DNA of 64,000 bases from Ewingella sp. CoE-038-23 (GTDB lineage Bacteria > Pseudomonadota > Gammaproteobacteria > Enterobacterales > Enterobacteriaceae). Numbering within the stretch: position 1 is the stretch's first letter; each line of letters opens with the position of its first letter. The notes under the pieces are model-generated. The model saw only the letters and a program-made list of their open reading frames with translations, searched no databases and was not told where the DNA came from. Shown in pieces: positions 27,267 to 37,194 of this stretch. The position numbers and the translations under genes are program-made. Location: the NCBI RefSeq assembly GCF_040419245.1, contig NZ_JAZHOH010000001.1, positions 3,162,001 to 3,226,000 of the forward strand, read 5' to 3'.

Positions 27267-27719
27267 TCAGGTCTTCCCGACCATCAGTGAGAGCAGCCCG
27301 GCGGCAATCAGCGGCCCCACCGGCACGCCTTTAAAGAAGGCGACGCCAAGCACAGTTCCCACTAACAGCCCTGCAACCAGATGAGGCTGCGAGCCCATCA
27401 GCGTCAGGCCCCGGCCCCCCAGCCATGACACCAATACGCCGACCAAAATCGCCAGAATGGACTTCCAGTGCATAAAGGAGTGAACCACCGTGCTGGCACT
27501 GATTTTCCCACTGGCGATAGGCGCCATCACCCCGATGGTCAGCACGATAATGCCGATGGTTAAGCCATAGCGCTCAATCCAGGGGAAAAATTGGTTCAGC
27601 GGCGTGATGCGCACGGTAAGCAGGAAGAACATCGCAATAGTGACCGAGCTGTTATTGCTGATGATGCCTAAACCCGCGAACACCAGCAGAATGAGCAAGG
27701 TTGGATCCAGAAAGGCCAT
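27267..27719 (-). CDS. DUF441 (UPF0756, YeaL-type) membrane protein
   Basis: Integral membrane protein of 150 residues with four or five hydrophobic segments (about 7-23, 48-66, 84-100, 112-128 and 133-147). The segments [39 protein letters not shown] and [15 protein letters not shown] identify the YeaL/UPF0756 family. Function unknown. E. coli yeaL lies elsewhere; here the gene immediately precedes tmcA (one-base gap), and ypfJ lies upstream past a terminator. The ATG at 27719 has a modest GGAATCG site. Confidence 0.85.
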   Translation of the reverse strand: MAFLDPTLLILLVFAGLGIISNNSSVTIAMFFLLTVRITPLNQFFPWIERYGLTIGIIVLTIGVMAPIASGKISASTVVHSFMHWKSILAILVGVLVSWLGGRGLTLMGSQPHLVAGLLVGTVLGVAFFKGVPVGPLIAAGLLSLMVGKT

Positions 27720-27739
27720 AACGATTCCAGCGGTTCAAA

Positions 27740-27767
27740 AGAAGAAAGAGAGGCTCGAAAGCCTCTC
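27740..27767 (-). terminator. Terminator of ypfJ
   Basis: On the minus strand GAGAGGC / GCCTCTC with a 6-base loop is followed by TTTCTTCTTTTG. It lies about 70 bases past ypfJ and just before the DUF441-tmcA pair, so it separates these units. Confidence 0.8.
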
Positions 27768-27837
27768 AGAGTCGGACGTCAATTATTGAACAGTTTTGCC
27801 ATGCAAACCAGCGATTCAGCCTTGAAATATCAGGCGA

Positions 27838-28704
27838 TTAGCGGCTGGCAAAGGTGTTGCACTGGTTAGGATCGCCACTGTCGAAACCGCGTTTGAACCA
27901 GGTATAGCGCTGCTGCGACGTGCCGTGGGTAAAGCTGTCTGGCACCACGCGGCCCTGACTCTGCTGTTGTAGACGGTCATCGCCAATCGCCTGCGCGGCG
28001 TCCAGCGCCTCTTTCAGATCGCCCTCTTCCAGCATGTTTTGTTGCTGCACGCTGTGGCCCCAGACGCCGGCGAAGCAGTCGGCCTGTAGCTCCATTTTCA
28101 CTGAAAGCTGATTCACCGTGGTTTGCGACGCGCCCTGCTGCATCTGGCGAACTTTGCGCTCGATGCCCATCAGGTGCTGCACGTGGTGTCCCACCTCGTG
28201 CGCCACCACGTAGGCCTGAGCAAAGTCTCCGCCCGCGCCGAGCTTGTTTTTCAATTCTTGATAGAAGGACAGATCGATATAAACCGTGCTGTCTGCCGGG
28301 CAGTAGAATGGCCCCATGACCGACTGGCCGGTGCCGCAGCCGGTACGGGTTTGGCCGCGATACATCACCAGTTTAGGGTCGACATAGGTTTGGCCCTGAC
28401 GCTGGAAAATCTCTTTCCAGGTATCTTCAGTGGAAGCCAGCACCACTGAGGTGAACTTAGCCTGTTCATCATCTTTCGGGCTGATGGACTGAGACTGGGT
28501 TTGCTGCACCCCGCCGGACTGGCCGCCGTCAATTAACGGAGTGAGATCCACGCCGTAATAACCCGCCACCAGCACCACAATAATAATCACTATGCCGCTT
28601 TTACCGCGGATTGGCAGGCGCATGCCGCCGCCCAAACCGGGTCCCGAACTCTGCCCGCGCCTGTCTTCCACATTGTCGCTCTCGCGACGCCCTTGCCAAC
28701 GCAT
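27838..28704 (-). CDS. ypfJ: Membrane-anchored neutral zinc metallopeptidase YpfJ
   Basis: Predicted metallopeptidase of 288 residues (E. coli YpfJ 287). [16 protein letters not shown] leads to one membrane anchor (about residues 36-54, [17 protein letters not shown]), then a periplasmic domain with GAGQ-type [21 protein letters not shown] and the zinc motif [12 protein letters not shown] (HExxH, about residue 172), the third-ligand region [12 protein letters not shown], and the tail [22 protein letters not shown]. The frame opens 63 codons earlier, but only the ATG at 28704 has a strong site (GGAGGTGG) and the family start. Substrate unknown. Confidence 0.94.
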   Translation of the reverse strand: MRWQGRRESDNVEDRRGQSSGPGLGGGMRLPIRGKSGIVIIIVVLVAGYYGVDLTPLIDGGQSGGVQQTQSQSISPKDDEQAKFTSVVLASTEDTWKEIFQRQGQTYVDPKLVMYRGQTRTGCGTGQSVMGPFYCPADSTVYIDLSFYQELKNKLGAGGDFAQAYVVAHEVGHHVQHLMGIERKVRQMQQGASQTTVNQLSVKMELQADCFAGVWGHSVQQQNMLEEGDLKEALDAAQAIGDDRLQQQSQGRVVPDSFTHGTSQQRYTWFKRGFDSGDPNQCNTFASR

Positions 28705-28849
28705 AGTCCACCTCCCAGCTGTTTTTTTAAGACTAGATAATGAGTGCGGGAAATACCATTTCCCCAAGCGGGCAATTTTACGGGAGTTATTCCAGAAATG
28801 AATGGAATTTGAGATAGGTTTAGTGGAATTGAGATAAGTCAGGGGCCAA

Positions 28850-28884
28850 AAGAAAAACGGGTAGCCCAGATAGGCCACCCGTTT
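28850..28884 (-). terminator. Terminator downstream of purC
   Basis: On the minus strand AAACGGGT ... ACCCGTTT (with inner GGC/GCC pairs) is followed by TTTCTTTTGG. A second, longer-looped palindrome (TTCAGGCTAG at 28893, CTAGCCTGAA at 28939) lies between it and the purC stop. Confidence 0.8.
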
Positions 28885-28962
28885 GCTGCGCATTCAGGCT
28901 AGATTGCATCAAACGCCACCGCGTAAACGATTGCGTCGCTAGCCTGAAAAAATCGTTGCCGA

Positions 28963-29676
28963 TCAGTCCAGTTTCACACCAATACGGTGAGCCACTTCTT
29001 CATAGGCTTCAATCAGGCCGCCGAGACTCTGGCGATAGCGATCTTTGTCCATCTTGTTCAGCGTTTGCTTGTCCCACAGGCGGCTACCGTCTGGAGAGAA
29101 CTCGTCACCGAGAACCACTTCGCCTTTGAACAGACCGAACTCTAATTTGAAGTCGACCAGAATCAGGCCCGCGTCGTCGAACAGCTTGCTCAGCACGTCG
29201 TTAGCTTTGTAGCTCAGCTCTTTCATGCGCGCTAAGTTCTCTTCGTTAACCCAACCGAAGGTTTTGCAGTAAGACTCGTTGACCATTGGGTCATGCATTG
29301 CATCGTTTTTCAGGAATAAATCGAACAGCGGTGGGTTCAATTCCAGACCTTCTTCAATGCCCAGACGTTTTACCAGCGACCCAGCAGCGCGGTTACGGAT
29401 AACGCATTCAACCGGAACCATATCCAGCTTCTTCACCAGCACTTCGGTATCCGACAGCAGACGTTCCATTTGGGTAGGAATGCCAGCTTCTTCCAACTTG
29501 CTCATGATGAAATGGTTAAATTTGTTGTTAACCATGCCTTTACGGTCGAACTGCTCAATACGCTCGCCATCGAGTGCTGATGTATCATTACGGAACTCCA
29601 AAACCAGCAGGTCTGGGTTTTCGGTGGTATAGACGGTTTTCGCCTTTCCGCGATACAACTCAGCTAACTTTTGCAT
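28963..29676 (-). CDS. purC: SAICAR synthetase PurC
   Basis: Joins aspartate to CAIR with ATP hydrolysis in step 8 of IMP synthesis; 237 residues, identical in length to E. coli. Motifs are [16 protein letters not shown] (ATP loop, about 7-22), [29 protein letters not shown] and [20 protein letters not shown] (second signature, about 174-193). The ATG at 29676 has CTGGAG ten bases upstream. It follows bamC, from which a terminator separates it, so it probably has its own promoter; I do not see a convincing PurR box in the 67-base gap. Confidence 0.96.
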   Translation of the reverse strand: MQKLAELYRGKAKTVYTTENPDLLVLEFRNDTSALDGERIEQFDRKGMVNNKFNHFIMSKLEEAGIPTQMERLLSDTEVLVKKLDMVPVECVIRNRAAGSLVKRLGIEEGLELNPPLFDLFLKNDAMHDPMVNESYCKTFGWVNEENLARMKELSYKANDVLSKLFDDAGLILVDFKLEFGLFKGEVVLGDEFSPDGSRLWDKQTLNKMDKDRYRQSLGGLIEAYEEVAHRIGVKLD

Positions 29677-29743
29677 CTTTACTTACTCCAGTAGTAAACA
29701 ATTAATGGTGATTCTTTAAAAATAACCGATGAAAAGAGGGATG

Positions 29744-29767
29744 TAAAAAGGGGCCGAAGCCCCTTTT
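29744..29767 (-). terminator. Terminator of dapA-bamC
   Basis: AAAAGGGG / CCCCTTTT with a short CGAAG-type tetraloop region, followed on the minus strand by TTACATCC. It lies 10 bases after the bamC stop. Confidence 0.88.
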
Positions 29768-29776
29768 AGTTCATTC

Positions 29777-30847
29777 TTACTTCGCCGCGCTGCTCTGGTT
29801 AAACGCAGCCTGCATGACCGCAACCATCGCATCGTTCTGCGACTGGCTGAGTGCATGTCCTTTAGGATCAAGGAACTGCAAGCTACTACGGTTATCAAGG
29901 TCGCCGACCTGAATTTTGTAGTCGCCGGAAGCAAGGCCCGGGTCTTTGGCACCCAGAGTGTCCCACGCGTCGTCATTCAACGGTTTGTAAGTCACAGAAA
30001 GCGTACCCTGCGGGCGGCTGCTGTCGGTCACTTTCATGCCAGCTTTCGCCAAGGCATTCGGCAAGCGATCCCAAACCACGCCGTAGCTTGAACGCACGAT
30101 CAACACGGCCAGGCCGGTATCATCTGCGCCGCTCTGGACGTCAATCTCGCCCACTTTACGGTTTTCGAGACGCGCCTGCTCGTCCTGTTGGACTTTATCG
30201 AGGCTAGCCGTAATGGAGTTCAGCATCTGGCTGTTGTAACGCTGGATCTCAGCCGGTGAGGTCACCGCCTTGTCCTGCTGTTTCAATTCAAGCGTTTTGG
30301 CAATCAGCGCCAGCTGGTAGCCCTGCTGCTGCACGGTGATTTGGTAACGGCCCTGATATTGGAAATCTTCATCAGCACGGTTCCAATCAACCATATCCGT
30401 GGTCAGCGTCTGGTTAGCATCGTCACGGTTAGCAATTTTGAAATTGTTTTGCTGAACGGCTTTCACCACGTTGTTCCACAGGTCGCGGTTTTGCGGGGTG
30501 TTTTCCAGCAATACCGTGCCGCTGTCGCCGCTGAACTGAGTGCGGGAACCATTGAGCAGAGCCAGTGGTTGCTGCGGTGGACGGATATCCAATTGCTTAC
30601 CGACGTTGCCTTTCAGCGAGCCGGAAGGAATTTCGTAAGTGCCGTTTTGCAGTGGCAAAATCATCCCTGCTGGCGTTTTTAATTCGCTGACAGGTGGGGC
30701 ATCCAGATAAGCTTCATCGCCGCTTACCTGACGCTTGTAGCGCTGATCGCTGGAACATGCCGCCAGCAACATAATGAGGGACACGCCCACCACTTTCGCT
30801 ACCATCGACTTTTGCAATCTGGTCTTTTGAACTAATGAACAGGCCAT
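29777..30847 (-). CDS. bamC: Outer-membrane assembly lipoprotein BamC (NlpB)
   Basis: Lipoprotein component of the BAM complex that inserts beta-barrel proteins; 356 residues against 344 in E. coli. The lipoprotein signal ends at [11 protein letters not shown] (lipid Cys about residue 31). The unstructured N-terminal segment that binds BamD ([20 protein letters not shown]) follows, then two helix-grip domains: one with [20 protein letters not shown] and one with [20 protein letters not shown] to [23 protein letters not shown] precedes the chosen ATG (30847), which has AGGGAGA upstream. It starts 16 bases after dapA, in one operon as in E. coli. Confidence 0.95.
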   Translation of the reverse strand: MACSLVQKTRLQKSMVAKVVGVSLIMLLAACSSDQRYKRQVSGDEAYLDAPPVSELKTPAGMILPLQNGTYEIPSGSLKGNVGKQLDIRPPQQPLALLNGSRTQFSGDSGTVLLENTPQNRDLWNNVVKAVQQNNFKIANRDDANQTLTTDMVDWNRADEDFQYQGRYQITVQQQGYQLALIAKTLELKQQDKAVTSPAEIQRYNSQMLNSITASLDKVQQDEQARLENRKVGEIDVQSGADDTGLAVLIVRSSYGVVWDRLPNALAKAGMKVTDSSRPQGTLSVTYKPLNDDAWDTLGAKDPGLASGDYKIQVGDLDNRSSLQFLDPKGHALSQSQNDAMVAVMQAAFNQSSAAK

Positions 30848-30863
30848 CAAATCTCCCTAAGAG

Positions 30864-31745
30864 TTACAGCAAACCGGCGCTTTTAAGAGCTTTTTCCACT
30901 ACCGGACGGGCAGCATCTGTTAACGGCGTCATAGGCAGACGCAGAGTATCGGTTGCCATCAACCCCAGTGCCTTACAGGCCCATTTCACTGGAATTGGGT
31001 TTGCTTCTACAAACAAATCCTGATGCAACGGCATCAAGCGCTGATTTAAACGGCGCGCTTCGGCAAAATTGCCCTGCGCCGCCAGCTCACAAAGTTGCGC
31101 CATTTCGCGCGCTGCCACGTTGGCAGTGACCGAAATAACCCCTTTGCCGCCAAGTTGCATGAAGTCCAGCCCGCTGGCGTCATCGCCGCTCAGTAAGATG
31201 AAGTCTTCATCATCAACCAGCACTTGGATCTGGCTAACACGACTTAAGTTCCCTGTCGCTTCTTTCAAAGCAACAATATTCTTAATTTTTGCTAAACGCG
31301 CCACGGTGGCTGGCAGCATGTCGCAGCCAGTACGCGAAGGCACGTTGTAGAGAATTTGCGGCAGCGCCGTGTGTTCAGCAATGGCTTTAAAGTGCTGGAA
31401 CAGGCCTTCCTGCGTTGGGCGGTTGTAATAAGGTGTCACGGTGAGACAGCCTACTACGCCAGTGCCTTCGAAACGTTGGGTGAGAGAAATCGCTTCCGCG
31501 GTCGAATTAGCTCCCGTCCCCGCGATAACCGGAATGCGCCCGTCAGCCAACTCAAGCGTCTGCATGACCACGTCGCCGTGCTCATCATGCGTTAAGGTGG
31601 CTGATTCACCGGTTGTGCCTACGGAAACGATCGCCGCAGTACCACTGGACACATGATAATCAATCAGTTTTTTTAAACTCGCGCGATCGACAACACCTTT
31701 GTCGTCCATCGGCGTAACCAGTGCAACAATACTTCCCGTAAACAT
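30864..31745 (-). CDS. dapA: 4-hydroxy-tetrahydrodipicolinate synthase DapA
   Basis: Condenses pyruvate with aspartate semialdehyde, the committed step to DAP and lysine; inhibited by lysine in enterobacteria. It is 293 residues (E. coli 292). [10 protein letters not shown] starts the TIM barrel; [13 protein letters not shown] bears conserved Thr residues; [14 protein letters not shown] holds the catalytic Tyr region, and the Schiff-base Lys is in [10 protein letters not shown] (about residue 161). The ATG at 31745 has GGGGAAGG upstream; the frame opens 21 codons earlier, beyond the ribosome site. It is the promoter-proximal gene of dapA-bamC and diverges from gcvR. Confidence 0.96.
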   Translation of the reverse strand: MFTGSIVALVTPMDDKGVVDRASLKKLIDYHVSSGTAAIVSVGTTGESATLTHDEHGDVVMQTLELADGRIPVIAGTGANSTAEAISLTQRFEGTGVVGCLTVTPYYNRPTQEGLFQHFKAIAEHTALPQILYNVPSRTGCDMLPATVARLAKIKNIVALKEATGNLSRVSQIQVLVDDEDFILLSGDDASGLDFMQLGGKGVISVTANVAAREMAQLCELAAQGNFAEARRLNQRLMPLHQDLFVEANPIPVKWACKALGLMATDTLRLPMTPLTDAARPVVEKALKSAGLL

Positions 31746-31890
31746 TGACCTTCCCCTCCACAAACAGGTCATCCATGGTACTTTTGACACCACTGCAAAA
31801 GCAAGCAATCAACGTGTTGTAAGCGCTTGTCCGGCGGTTTTTTTTATGTTTACCTTGGGAATACTCCCAAGCATGACAGGAAGAGCAATT

Positions 31891-32451
31891 TTGCCGCAGC
31901 AACAACAACACTATCTTGTTATCACCGCACTGGGTGCCGACCGTCCGGGTATTGTCAACACCATTACCCGTCAGGTCAGCAGTTGCGGTTGCAACATTGA
32001 AGACAGCCGTCTGGCAATGCTCGGTGACGAGTTCACGTTTATCATGTTCCTCTCAGGTAGCTGGAACGCCATCACGCTCATTGAGTCCACGCTGCCGCAA
32101 AAAGGCGCAGAGCTTGAGTTACTGATTGTGATGAAACGCACCAGCGCCCATGACCGGCCACCCATGCCTGCCACCGTTTGGGTGAAAGTCGACGTAAAAG
32201 ACTCCCCGCACCTGATTGAGCGATTCACCGATTTATTCGATACTCATCAAATGAACATTGCTGAGCTGGCGTCTAAAACCCGCCCTGCGGACAGTGAAAA
32301 TCCGGCGCAGTTGTCTATACAGATAACCGCCCACAGCCCAGCTAACACTGACGCCACAATAATTGAACAAGCCTTTCATCAGCTATGTACAGAACTGAAA
32401 GCGCAAGGCAGTATTAACGTCGTGAGCAACACTCAGCATGATGACAATTGA
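31891..32451 (+). CDS. gcvR: Glycine cleavage system transcriptional repressor GcvR
   Basis: Two-ACT-domain protein that binds the activator GcvA when glycine is scarce and so keeps gcvTHP off. HYLVITALGADRPGIVNTITRQVSSCGCNIEDSRLA forms the first ACT domain (about residues 8-80), and VWVKVDVKDSPHLIERFTDLFD starts the second (about 95-170). No ATG lies at the usual place. A TTG at 31891 with AGGAAGAG five bases before it gives MPQQQQHYLV, near the E. coli N-terminus; ATT at 31888 and ATG at 31873 (no ribosome site) are in frame too. bcp follows after 12 bases. Confidence 0.9.
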   Translation: MPQQQQHYLVITALGADRPGIVNTITRQVSSCGCNIEDSRLAMLGDEFTFIMFLSGSWNAITLIESTLPQKGAELELLIVMKRTSAHDRPPMPATVWVKVDVKDSPHLIERFTDLFDTHQMNIAELASKTRPADSENPAQLSIQITAHSPANTDATIIEQAFHQLCTELKAQGSINVVSNTQHDDN

Positions 32452-32463
32452 CGGAGATTTGTA

Positions 32464-32931
32464 ATGAACCCACTGAAAGCCGGTGATCCTGCGCCGCAAT
32501 TTAGTTTGCCTGACCAAGACGGCGAACAAATTAACCTGGCCGACTTCCAGGGACAGAAGGTCCTGGTTTATTTCTACCCTAAGGCCATGACCCCAGGTTG
32601 TACCGTTCAGGCCTGTGGCCTGCGTGACAACATGGATCAGTTGAAAAAGGCCGGAGTAGAAGTGCTGGGGATCAGCACTGATAAACCAGAAAAACTGTCG
32701 AAATTTGCTGAAAAAGAGCTGCTGAACTTCACGCTGCTGTCAGATGAAGATCATCAGGTCTGTCAGGCATTTGGCATCTGGGGCGAGAAGACCTTTATGG
32801 GCAAAACCTATGACGGTATCCATCGCATCAGTTTCCTGCTGGATGGCAATGGCAAGGTTGAGAAAGTATTCGACAACTTCAAAACCAGCGATCACCACGA
32901 CATCGTTTTGGCCTACATCAACGGCCAATAA
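32464..32931 (+). CDS. bcp: Thioredoxin-dependent thiol peroxidase Bcp
   Basis: Atypical 2-Cys peroxiredoxin of the BCP/PrxQ group that reduces H2O2 and organic hydroperoxides with thioredoxin; 155 residues, cytoplasmic. The motif TPGCTVQACGLRD has both the peroxidatic Cys (about 45) and the resolving Cys five residues later (about 50). FYPKAMTPG and ISTDKPEKLSKFAEK are family features. It is cotranscribed with gcvR, as in E. coli, and ends at a terminator shared with perM. The hyf hydrogenase cluster found after bcp in K-12 is absent. Confidence 0.95.
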   Translation: MNPLKAGDPAPQFSLPDQDGEQINLADFQGQKVLVYFYPKAMTPGCTVQACGLRDNMDQLKKAGVEVLGISTDKPEKLSKFAEKELLNFTLLSDEDHQVCQAFGIWGEKTFMGKTYDGIHRISFLLDGNGKVEKVFDNFKTSDHHDIVLAYINGQ

Positions 32932-32954
32932 GCGTTGTACTGATACTGATTTAT

Positions 32955-32982
32955 AAAAAAAAGCGCAGACGCGCTTTTTTTA
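32955..32982. terminator. Bidirectional terminator between bcp and perM
   Basis: AAAAAAAAGCGC / GCGCTTTTTTTT around a short loop, 24 bases from the bcp stop and about 26 from the perM stop; A and T runs serve both directions. Confidence 0.92.
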
Positions 32983-33007
32983 TGTCTTCAATCAGCCGAT
33001 TTACAGC

Positions 33008-34072
33008 TTAGGTAGTTTCGTTAAGCAGTTCGTCAGGCCAGACGTGCACCACGGCTTTCACCAGCGTGGCGAGCGGGATAGCGAAGAACACCCCCCAGAA
33101 GCCCCACAGCCCGCCAAAAATCACTACTGACAGGATGATCACCAGAGGGTGCAAGTTCACGGCTTCAGAGAACAGCAGCGGCACAATCACGTTGCCATCC
33201 AGCCCCTGCACCACCAGATAGGCGACAAACAGCGTCCAGAAGTCAGCCCCCATCCCCCACTGGAATAGCGCCACCACCACTACCGGAATAGTCACCAGCA
33301 TCGCGCCGATATAAGGAATGAGCACTGACAGCCCCACCAGCACGGACAGCAGCAGCGAATAACGCATCCCCATGACGAAGAACACCAGATAGGTCGCCAC
33401 GCCGACGATAATCATCTCCAGGACTTTGCCACGAATATAGTTGGTGATTTGCTGGTTCATCTCCTGCCACACCTGCCCGGCTAAACCACTGTCACGCGGC
33501 AACACCCGGCGCACCGCGCACAGCATCTGCTCTTTATCTTTGAGCAAGAAGAACACCATCATCGGCACTAAAATCAGGTAGATAGCCAGCGTCAGCAGCC
33601 CGACCAGCGACGCCAGAGAGAACTTCACCAGATTATCACCCACGCCGGAGAGCTTACTGCGCAGGTTTTCAGCCATCATGTCGATGATCCCGGCATCTAC
33701 CAGCGCGGGGTAGCGTTTCGGCAAGGTGGCGGCGAAATCATAGAAACGGTTGAGCATATTCGGCAGGTCGGCCATCAAATTAATGCCCTGCTGCCAAGTG
33801 ACGGGCGCGATAACAAACACCCCCAGCATCACAATACCGGCGAAAATCAGCAGCACCACGCTGGTCGCCAGCGTTCTGGAGAGCCCGAAATGCTGCAAAC
33901 GCACCACCGGCCATTCCAGCAGGTAGGCCAGGACAATTGCCACCAGCAGAGGGGCGAGGATGCCGTGTAAGAAGTAGAGAATGCAAAAACCGGCGACCAA
34001 AATGGCCAGCAAAGCAATGGCTTGAGGATCGGTGAAACGTCGGCGGTACCATTGTAATAACATCTCAAGCAT
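33008..34072 (-). CDS. perM: AI-2E-family membrane permease PerM (YfgO)
   Basis: Inner-membrane protein of the AI-2 exporter/UPF0118 family, 354 residues (E. coli PerM 353); transport role unproven. Hydrophobic segments lie at about 17-35, 37-53, 67-87, 157-180, 218-240, 243-262, 275-292 and 312-340. The segments LLVAIVLAYLLEWP, MVFFLLKDKEQM, LVGLSVLIPYIGAMLVTIPV and SVVIFGGLWGFWGVFFAIPLA are typical. The ATG at 34072 has AGGAGCG at good spacing. It diverges from bepA, as yfgO does from yfgC in E. coli. Confidence 0.93.
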   Translation of the reverse strand: MLEMLLQWYRRRFTDPQAIALLAILVAGFCILYFLHGILAPLLVAIVLAYLLEWPVVRLQHFGLSRTLATSVVLLIFAGIVMLGVFVIAPVTWQQGINLMADLPNMLNRFYDFAATLPKRYPALVDAGIIDMMAENLRSKLSGVGDNLVKFSLASLVGLLTLAIYLILVPMMVFFLLKDKEQMLCAVRRVLPRDSGLAGQVWQEMNQQITNYIRGKVLEMIIVGVATYLVFFVMGMRYSLLLSVLVGLSVLIPYIGAMLVTIPVVVVALFQWGMGADFWTLFVAYLVVQGLDGNVIVPLLFSEAVNLHPLVIILSVVIFGGLWGFWGVFFAIPLATLVKAVVHVWPDELLNETT

Positions 34073-34280
34073 AGGATATCGCTCCTGTTAGATCCTGATG
34101 TGACAAGCCCGTACACTCATGGTCAGCTCCCGGCCTGCAACTAACTTTTAGTTGAATGTGTTGTCACAGTGAGTGCAGGGGGAGACACTGCAAATATTCC
34201 AGAAATCGCTATTGTTAAGTATCAGATAAATAGCCAAGAATATGTCACTACCGGAGTGTACCGGAGTGCGTTCATGGAAG

Positions 34281-34308
34281 GATAACTCTTAAAGCGGTTT
34301 ATGTCAGA
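34281..34308 (+). promoter_or_regulatory. Possible sigma-E promoter of bepA
   Basis: GATAACTC (AACTC at 34284-34288), 15 bases, TCAGA (34304-34308) fits the sigma-E pattern with one mismatch in AACTT. It lies 33 bases before the bepA start. E. coli bepA is induced by sigma-E; this assignment is tentative. Confidence 0.35.
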
Positions 34309-34340
34309 GTGTTGATGAATTCATTAGGAATGATTTAATT

Positions 34341-35861
34341 ATGGCGATGCGGTTTAAAAAAACGCTCACAGCCCTATTAGTGGGAAGCTTAACGGTCGGC
34401 AGCCTGACGCCGGCACTGGCCGATGACAGCAGCTATTGGACCACGCCGATTGCGTCCTCCAATCCGAATAAACCGTCGATTACTGACCAGCTTCCCGACA
34501 TGGGCACCACGGCTGGCGGCACCCTGAGTATCAATCAGGAGCTGCAAATGGGCGATTTTTATGTCCGCCAGATGCGCGCCAGTACCCCGCTGATTAATGA
34601 CCCGCTGCTCAACCGTTACATTAACGAGCTGGGGCAGCGGCTGGTGGCCAGCGCCTACTCGGTGCGCACGCCGTTCCACTTCTATATCGTCAATAATGAT
34701 GAATTAAATGCCTTTGCCTTCTTTGGCGGCAACGTGGTGCTGCACTCTGCCCTGTTCCGCTATACGGATAATGAAAGCCAGCTGGCCTCGGTGATGGCGC
34801 ACGAAATCTCCCACGTGACCCAGCGCCATCTGGCCCGCGCGATGGAAGATCAGCGCAAAAACGCCCCGCTCACCTGGGTCGGCGCCCTCGGCTCTATCTT
34901 GTTGGCGATGGCCAGCCCGCAGGCCGGTATGGCCGCCCTGACCGGCACCTTGGCTGGAACCCAGCAGGGCATGATCAGCTTTACGCAGGGTAACGAGCAG
35001 GAAGCCGACCGTATCGGCATTCAGGTTCTGCAACGTGCAGGCTTCGACCCGCAGGCGATGCCCGCGTTCTTACAAAAGCTGGCGGACCTGTCGAGCTACT
35101 CCAGCAAGCCGCCGGAAATGCTGCTGACCCACCCCTTGCCGGACAGCCGTCTGGCCGACATCCGCAACCGCGCTAACCAGATGCCGCACCTTAACGTTCA
35201 GTCTTCGCAGAGCTATTTATTGGCTAAAGTGCGTATGCTCGGCATGTACGGCACGGAAAGAAATCCGCTGACCGATGAATATTTAACTCAACTGAGCAAC
35301 GGCAATATCCGCGACCAGATGGCGGCGAAATATGGTCAGGCACTGCAGTTCTACAAAGCGAAAAAATACGATCAGGCGCGCAGTATTTTGGAATCTTTGC
35401 TGGAGAAAAACCCGGGCAATGACTGGTTCCTCGACTTAGCCACTGACGTCGATGTCGAGCAGAAACACGCGCCACAGGCCATTGCGCGGCTGGAAAAGGC
35501 CAATGCGGAAACCAGTAAAAACCCGGTGTTGCTGCTCAACTTAGCCAATGCTTATCTCGAAGGCGGCCAGCCTGCAAACGCAAGTCGCATCCTCAACCGC
35601 TATACTTTCAATTACCCGAATGATCCAAATGGTTGGGATTTACTGTCACAAGCCAGTGGTGCGCAGGGCTTACGCGCTCAGGAATTGGCGGCCAGAGCAG
35701 AGAGCATGGCGCTAATGGGCCAGCTTGATCAGGCCATCGAACTTCTGAGTAACGCCAGTGCATTGCAGAAGCTGGGCAGTCTTGAACAGTCGCGCTATGA
35801 CGCCCGTATTGACCAGTTGCGCCAGCTACAGAAGCGCTTCCGCCAATATCAAAAGGGCTGA
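34341..35861 (+). CDS. bepA: Beta-barrel assembly-enhancing protease BepA (YfgC)
   Basis: Periplasmic M48 zinc metalloprotease and chaperone that helps LptD mature and degrades stalled barrels with BAM; 506 residues against 487 in E. coli. A signal peptide (to about residue 27, PALA before DDSS), then the protease domain with [13 protein letters not shown] (HExxH, about residues 152-164) and the third ligand in [14 protein letters not shown] (about 216), and a C-terminal TPR domain (about 325-500; [37 protein letters not shown]). The extra length is a 20-residue Ser/Asn/Pro insert after the signal peptide. The ATG at 34347 is an alternative start. yfgD follows. Confidence 0.95.
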   Translation: MAMRFKKTLTALLVGSLTVGSLTPALADDSSYWTTPIASSNPNKPSITDQLPDMGTTAGGTLSINQELQMGDFYVRQMRASTPLINDPLLNRYINELGQRLVASAYSVRTPFHFYIVNNDELNAFAFFGGNVVLHSALFRYTDNESQLASVMAHEISHVTQRHLARAMEDQRKNAPLTWVGALGSILLAMASPQAGMAALTGTLAGTQQGMISFTQGNEQEADRIGIQVLQRAGFDPQAMPAFLQKLADLSSYSSKPPEMLLTHPLPDSRLADIRNRANQMPHLNVQSSQSYLLAKVRMLGMYGTERNPLTDEYLTQLSNGNIRDQMAAKYGQALQFYKAKKYDQARSILESLLEKNPGNDWFLDLATDVDVEQKHAPQAIARLEKANAETSKNPVLLLNLANAYLEGGQPANASRILNRYTFNYPNDPNGWDLLSQASGAQGLRAQELAARAESMALMGQLDQAIELLSNASALQKLGSLEQSRYDARIDQLRQLQKRFRQYQKG

Positions 35862-35897
35862 TTGGACGCTGAGCAATAAACAGAGAGGGAGAACCTT

Positions 35898-36254
35898 ATG
35901 CAACATGATGTCGCGATTTATCACAATCCGCGCTGTAGTAAGAGTCGAGAAACGCTGAAGTTACTCGAAGATAAAGGCATTAAGCCGGACGTGATTTTAT
36001 ATCTCGAAACCCCGCCGTCGGTAGATACGCTGAAAGAGCTGGTGAAGAAGCTGGGATTTGATTCTGCGCGCGATTTAATGCGTAAAGGGGAAGAGATTTA
36101 TAAAGAGGAGAATCTGGCCGATCCGGCGCTGAATGAGCAGCAGCTGCTGCAAGCCTTGGCCGATCATCCACGTTTGATTGAGCGCCCGATCGTGCTGTCG
36201 AAAGGCAAAGCGCGGCTGGGACGCCCGCCTGAGCAGGTGCTGGAGATCCTGTAA
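35898..36254 (+). CDS. yfgD: ArsC-family glutaredoxin-dependent arsenate reductase YfgD
   Basis: Thioredoxin-fold ArsC-type protein of 118 residues. YHNPRCSKSRETLKLLEDKG holds the catalytic Cys (about residue 12); the three arginines that hold arsenate in ArsC appear in LMRKGEE (about 57), LIERPIVL (about 91) and KARLGRPPEQVLEIL (about 104). With these present, arsenate reduction is plausible, unlike the distant paralogue at 22004. There is no ars operon around it. AGAGGGAGAA upstream is a good ribosome site. It follows bepA by 36 bases and converges with hda, 14 bases apart, as in E. coli. Confidence 0.92.
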   Translation: MQHDVAIYHNPRCSKSRETLKLLEDKGIKPDVILYLETPPSVDTLKELVKKLGFDSARDLMRKGEEIYKEENLADPALNEQQLLQALADHPRLIERPIVLSKGKARLGRPPEQVLEIL

Positions 36255-36268
36255 ATCGGCGAACCGAA

Positions 36269-36970
36269 TTACAGGTTAAGAATATCTTTCACAAAGGGGA
36301 TCGTGAGTTTGCGCTGTGCCGTGATGGAAGCTCTGTCGAGCTGATCAAGCGTCATAAACAGCGTGCGCATCTCGCGATCCAACCTCTTCAGCAGGAAGCG
36401 ACCGACGTCCTCCGGCAGTTCAAACCCACGCAGTTTCGAGCGCAATTGCAGCGCCTGCAGCTTCTCTTCGTCAGACAGCGGCTGCAACTTGTAGATTTGC
36501 CCCCAATCCAAACGCGAAGCGAGATCAGGCAAGCTGAGATTAAGCTGGCGCGGCGGGCGATCCCCGGTAATAAACAGTCGGGTGCGGCCGGTTTCCAGAA
36601 TACGGTTATACAGATGGAACACGGCGGCTTCCCACTCGTCATCCCCCGCAATCCCTTCAATATTGTCGATACAAACCAGCGCCAAATGTTCCATGCCATC
36701 AAGCACTTCCGGCACGAAATAGGCGCGTTTATCCAAAGGCACATAGCCTACCGCTTCGCCACGCTGGGAGAGTTCAGCACAGGCTGCGTGCAGCAAATGG
36801 CTGCGGCCACCGCCCTCGCGCGACCAGAAATAGATGTAAGTGCCGTGCTCTTGATGCAGCGCCGTTTGAATGGCAGAAAGCAGAGAGGGGTTCTCCCCCG
36901 GATAAAAACTGGCAAAGGTTTCATCATCAGGAAGATAAAGTGGCAGGGAAAGCTGTGCCGGCGTATTCAG
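36269..36970 (-). CDS. hda: DnaA inactivator Hda, CTG start
   Basis: AAA+ protein that, bound to the loaded beta clamp, stimulates ATP hydrolysis by DnaA and prevents re-initiation (RIDA). The clamp-binding motif QLSLPL lies at residues 6-11; a Walker-like region [13 protein letters not shown], sensor region [13 protein letters not shown] and [13 protein letters not shown] (arginine finger) follow. E. coli Hda starts at CTG and has 233 residues; here a CTG at 36970, with GAGG seven bases upstream, gives [11 protein letters not shown] and the same 233 residues. A TTG at 36985 would add five residues (MVEVL). uraA lies upstream, as in E. coli. Confidence 0.95.
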   Translation of the reverse strand: MNTPAQLSLPLYLPDDETFASFYPGENPSLLSAIQTALHQEHGTYIYFWSREGGGRSHLLHAACAELSQRGEAVGYVPLDKRAYFVPEVLDGMEHLALVCIDNIEGIAGDDEWEAAVFHLYNRILETGRTRLFITGDRPPRQLNLSLPDLASRLDWGQIYKLQPLSDEEKLQALQLRSKLRGFELPEDVGRFLLKRLDREMRTLFMTLDQLDRASITAQRKLTIPFVKDILNL

Positions 36971-37146
36971 AAGCACCTCAACCAATACGGCTTATAAACC
37001 GCAAATGTTGTTATCAACAAAAAGTCGTATCTCATGGTTATTTTTCGGGTTGTTGCCGCCATAAACAGAAAGCGGGCAACGGCAGAATTCTAGCATAGGA
37101 TCCTGCCGGAGTTGAACTCTGCCCCGCACAACCGCTTGCTAACCGA

Positions 37147-37186
37147 GCTAATCGCCGGGTGGAGGATCCCGCAACCGGCGATTAGC
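37147..37186. repeat. Long inverted repeat after uraA
   Basis: The 12-bp arms GCTAATCGCCGG and CCGGCGATTAGC with a 16-base loop start 9 bases after the uraA stop. No T-run follows on the minus strand, so it may be a mRNA-end structure rather than an intrinsic terminator. Confidence 0.6.
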
Positions 37187-37194
37187 GGGAAGAT

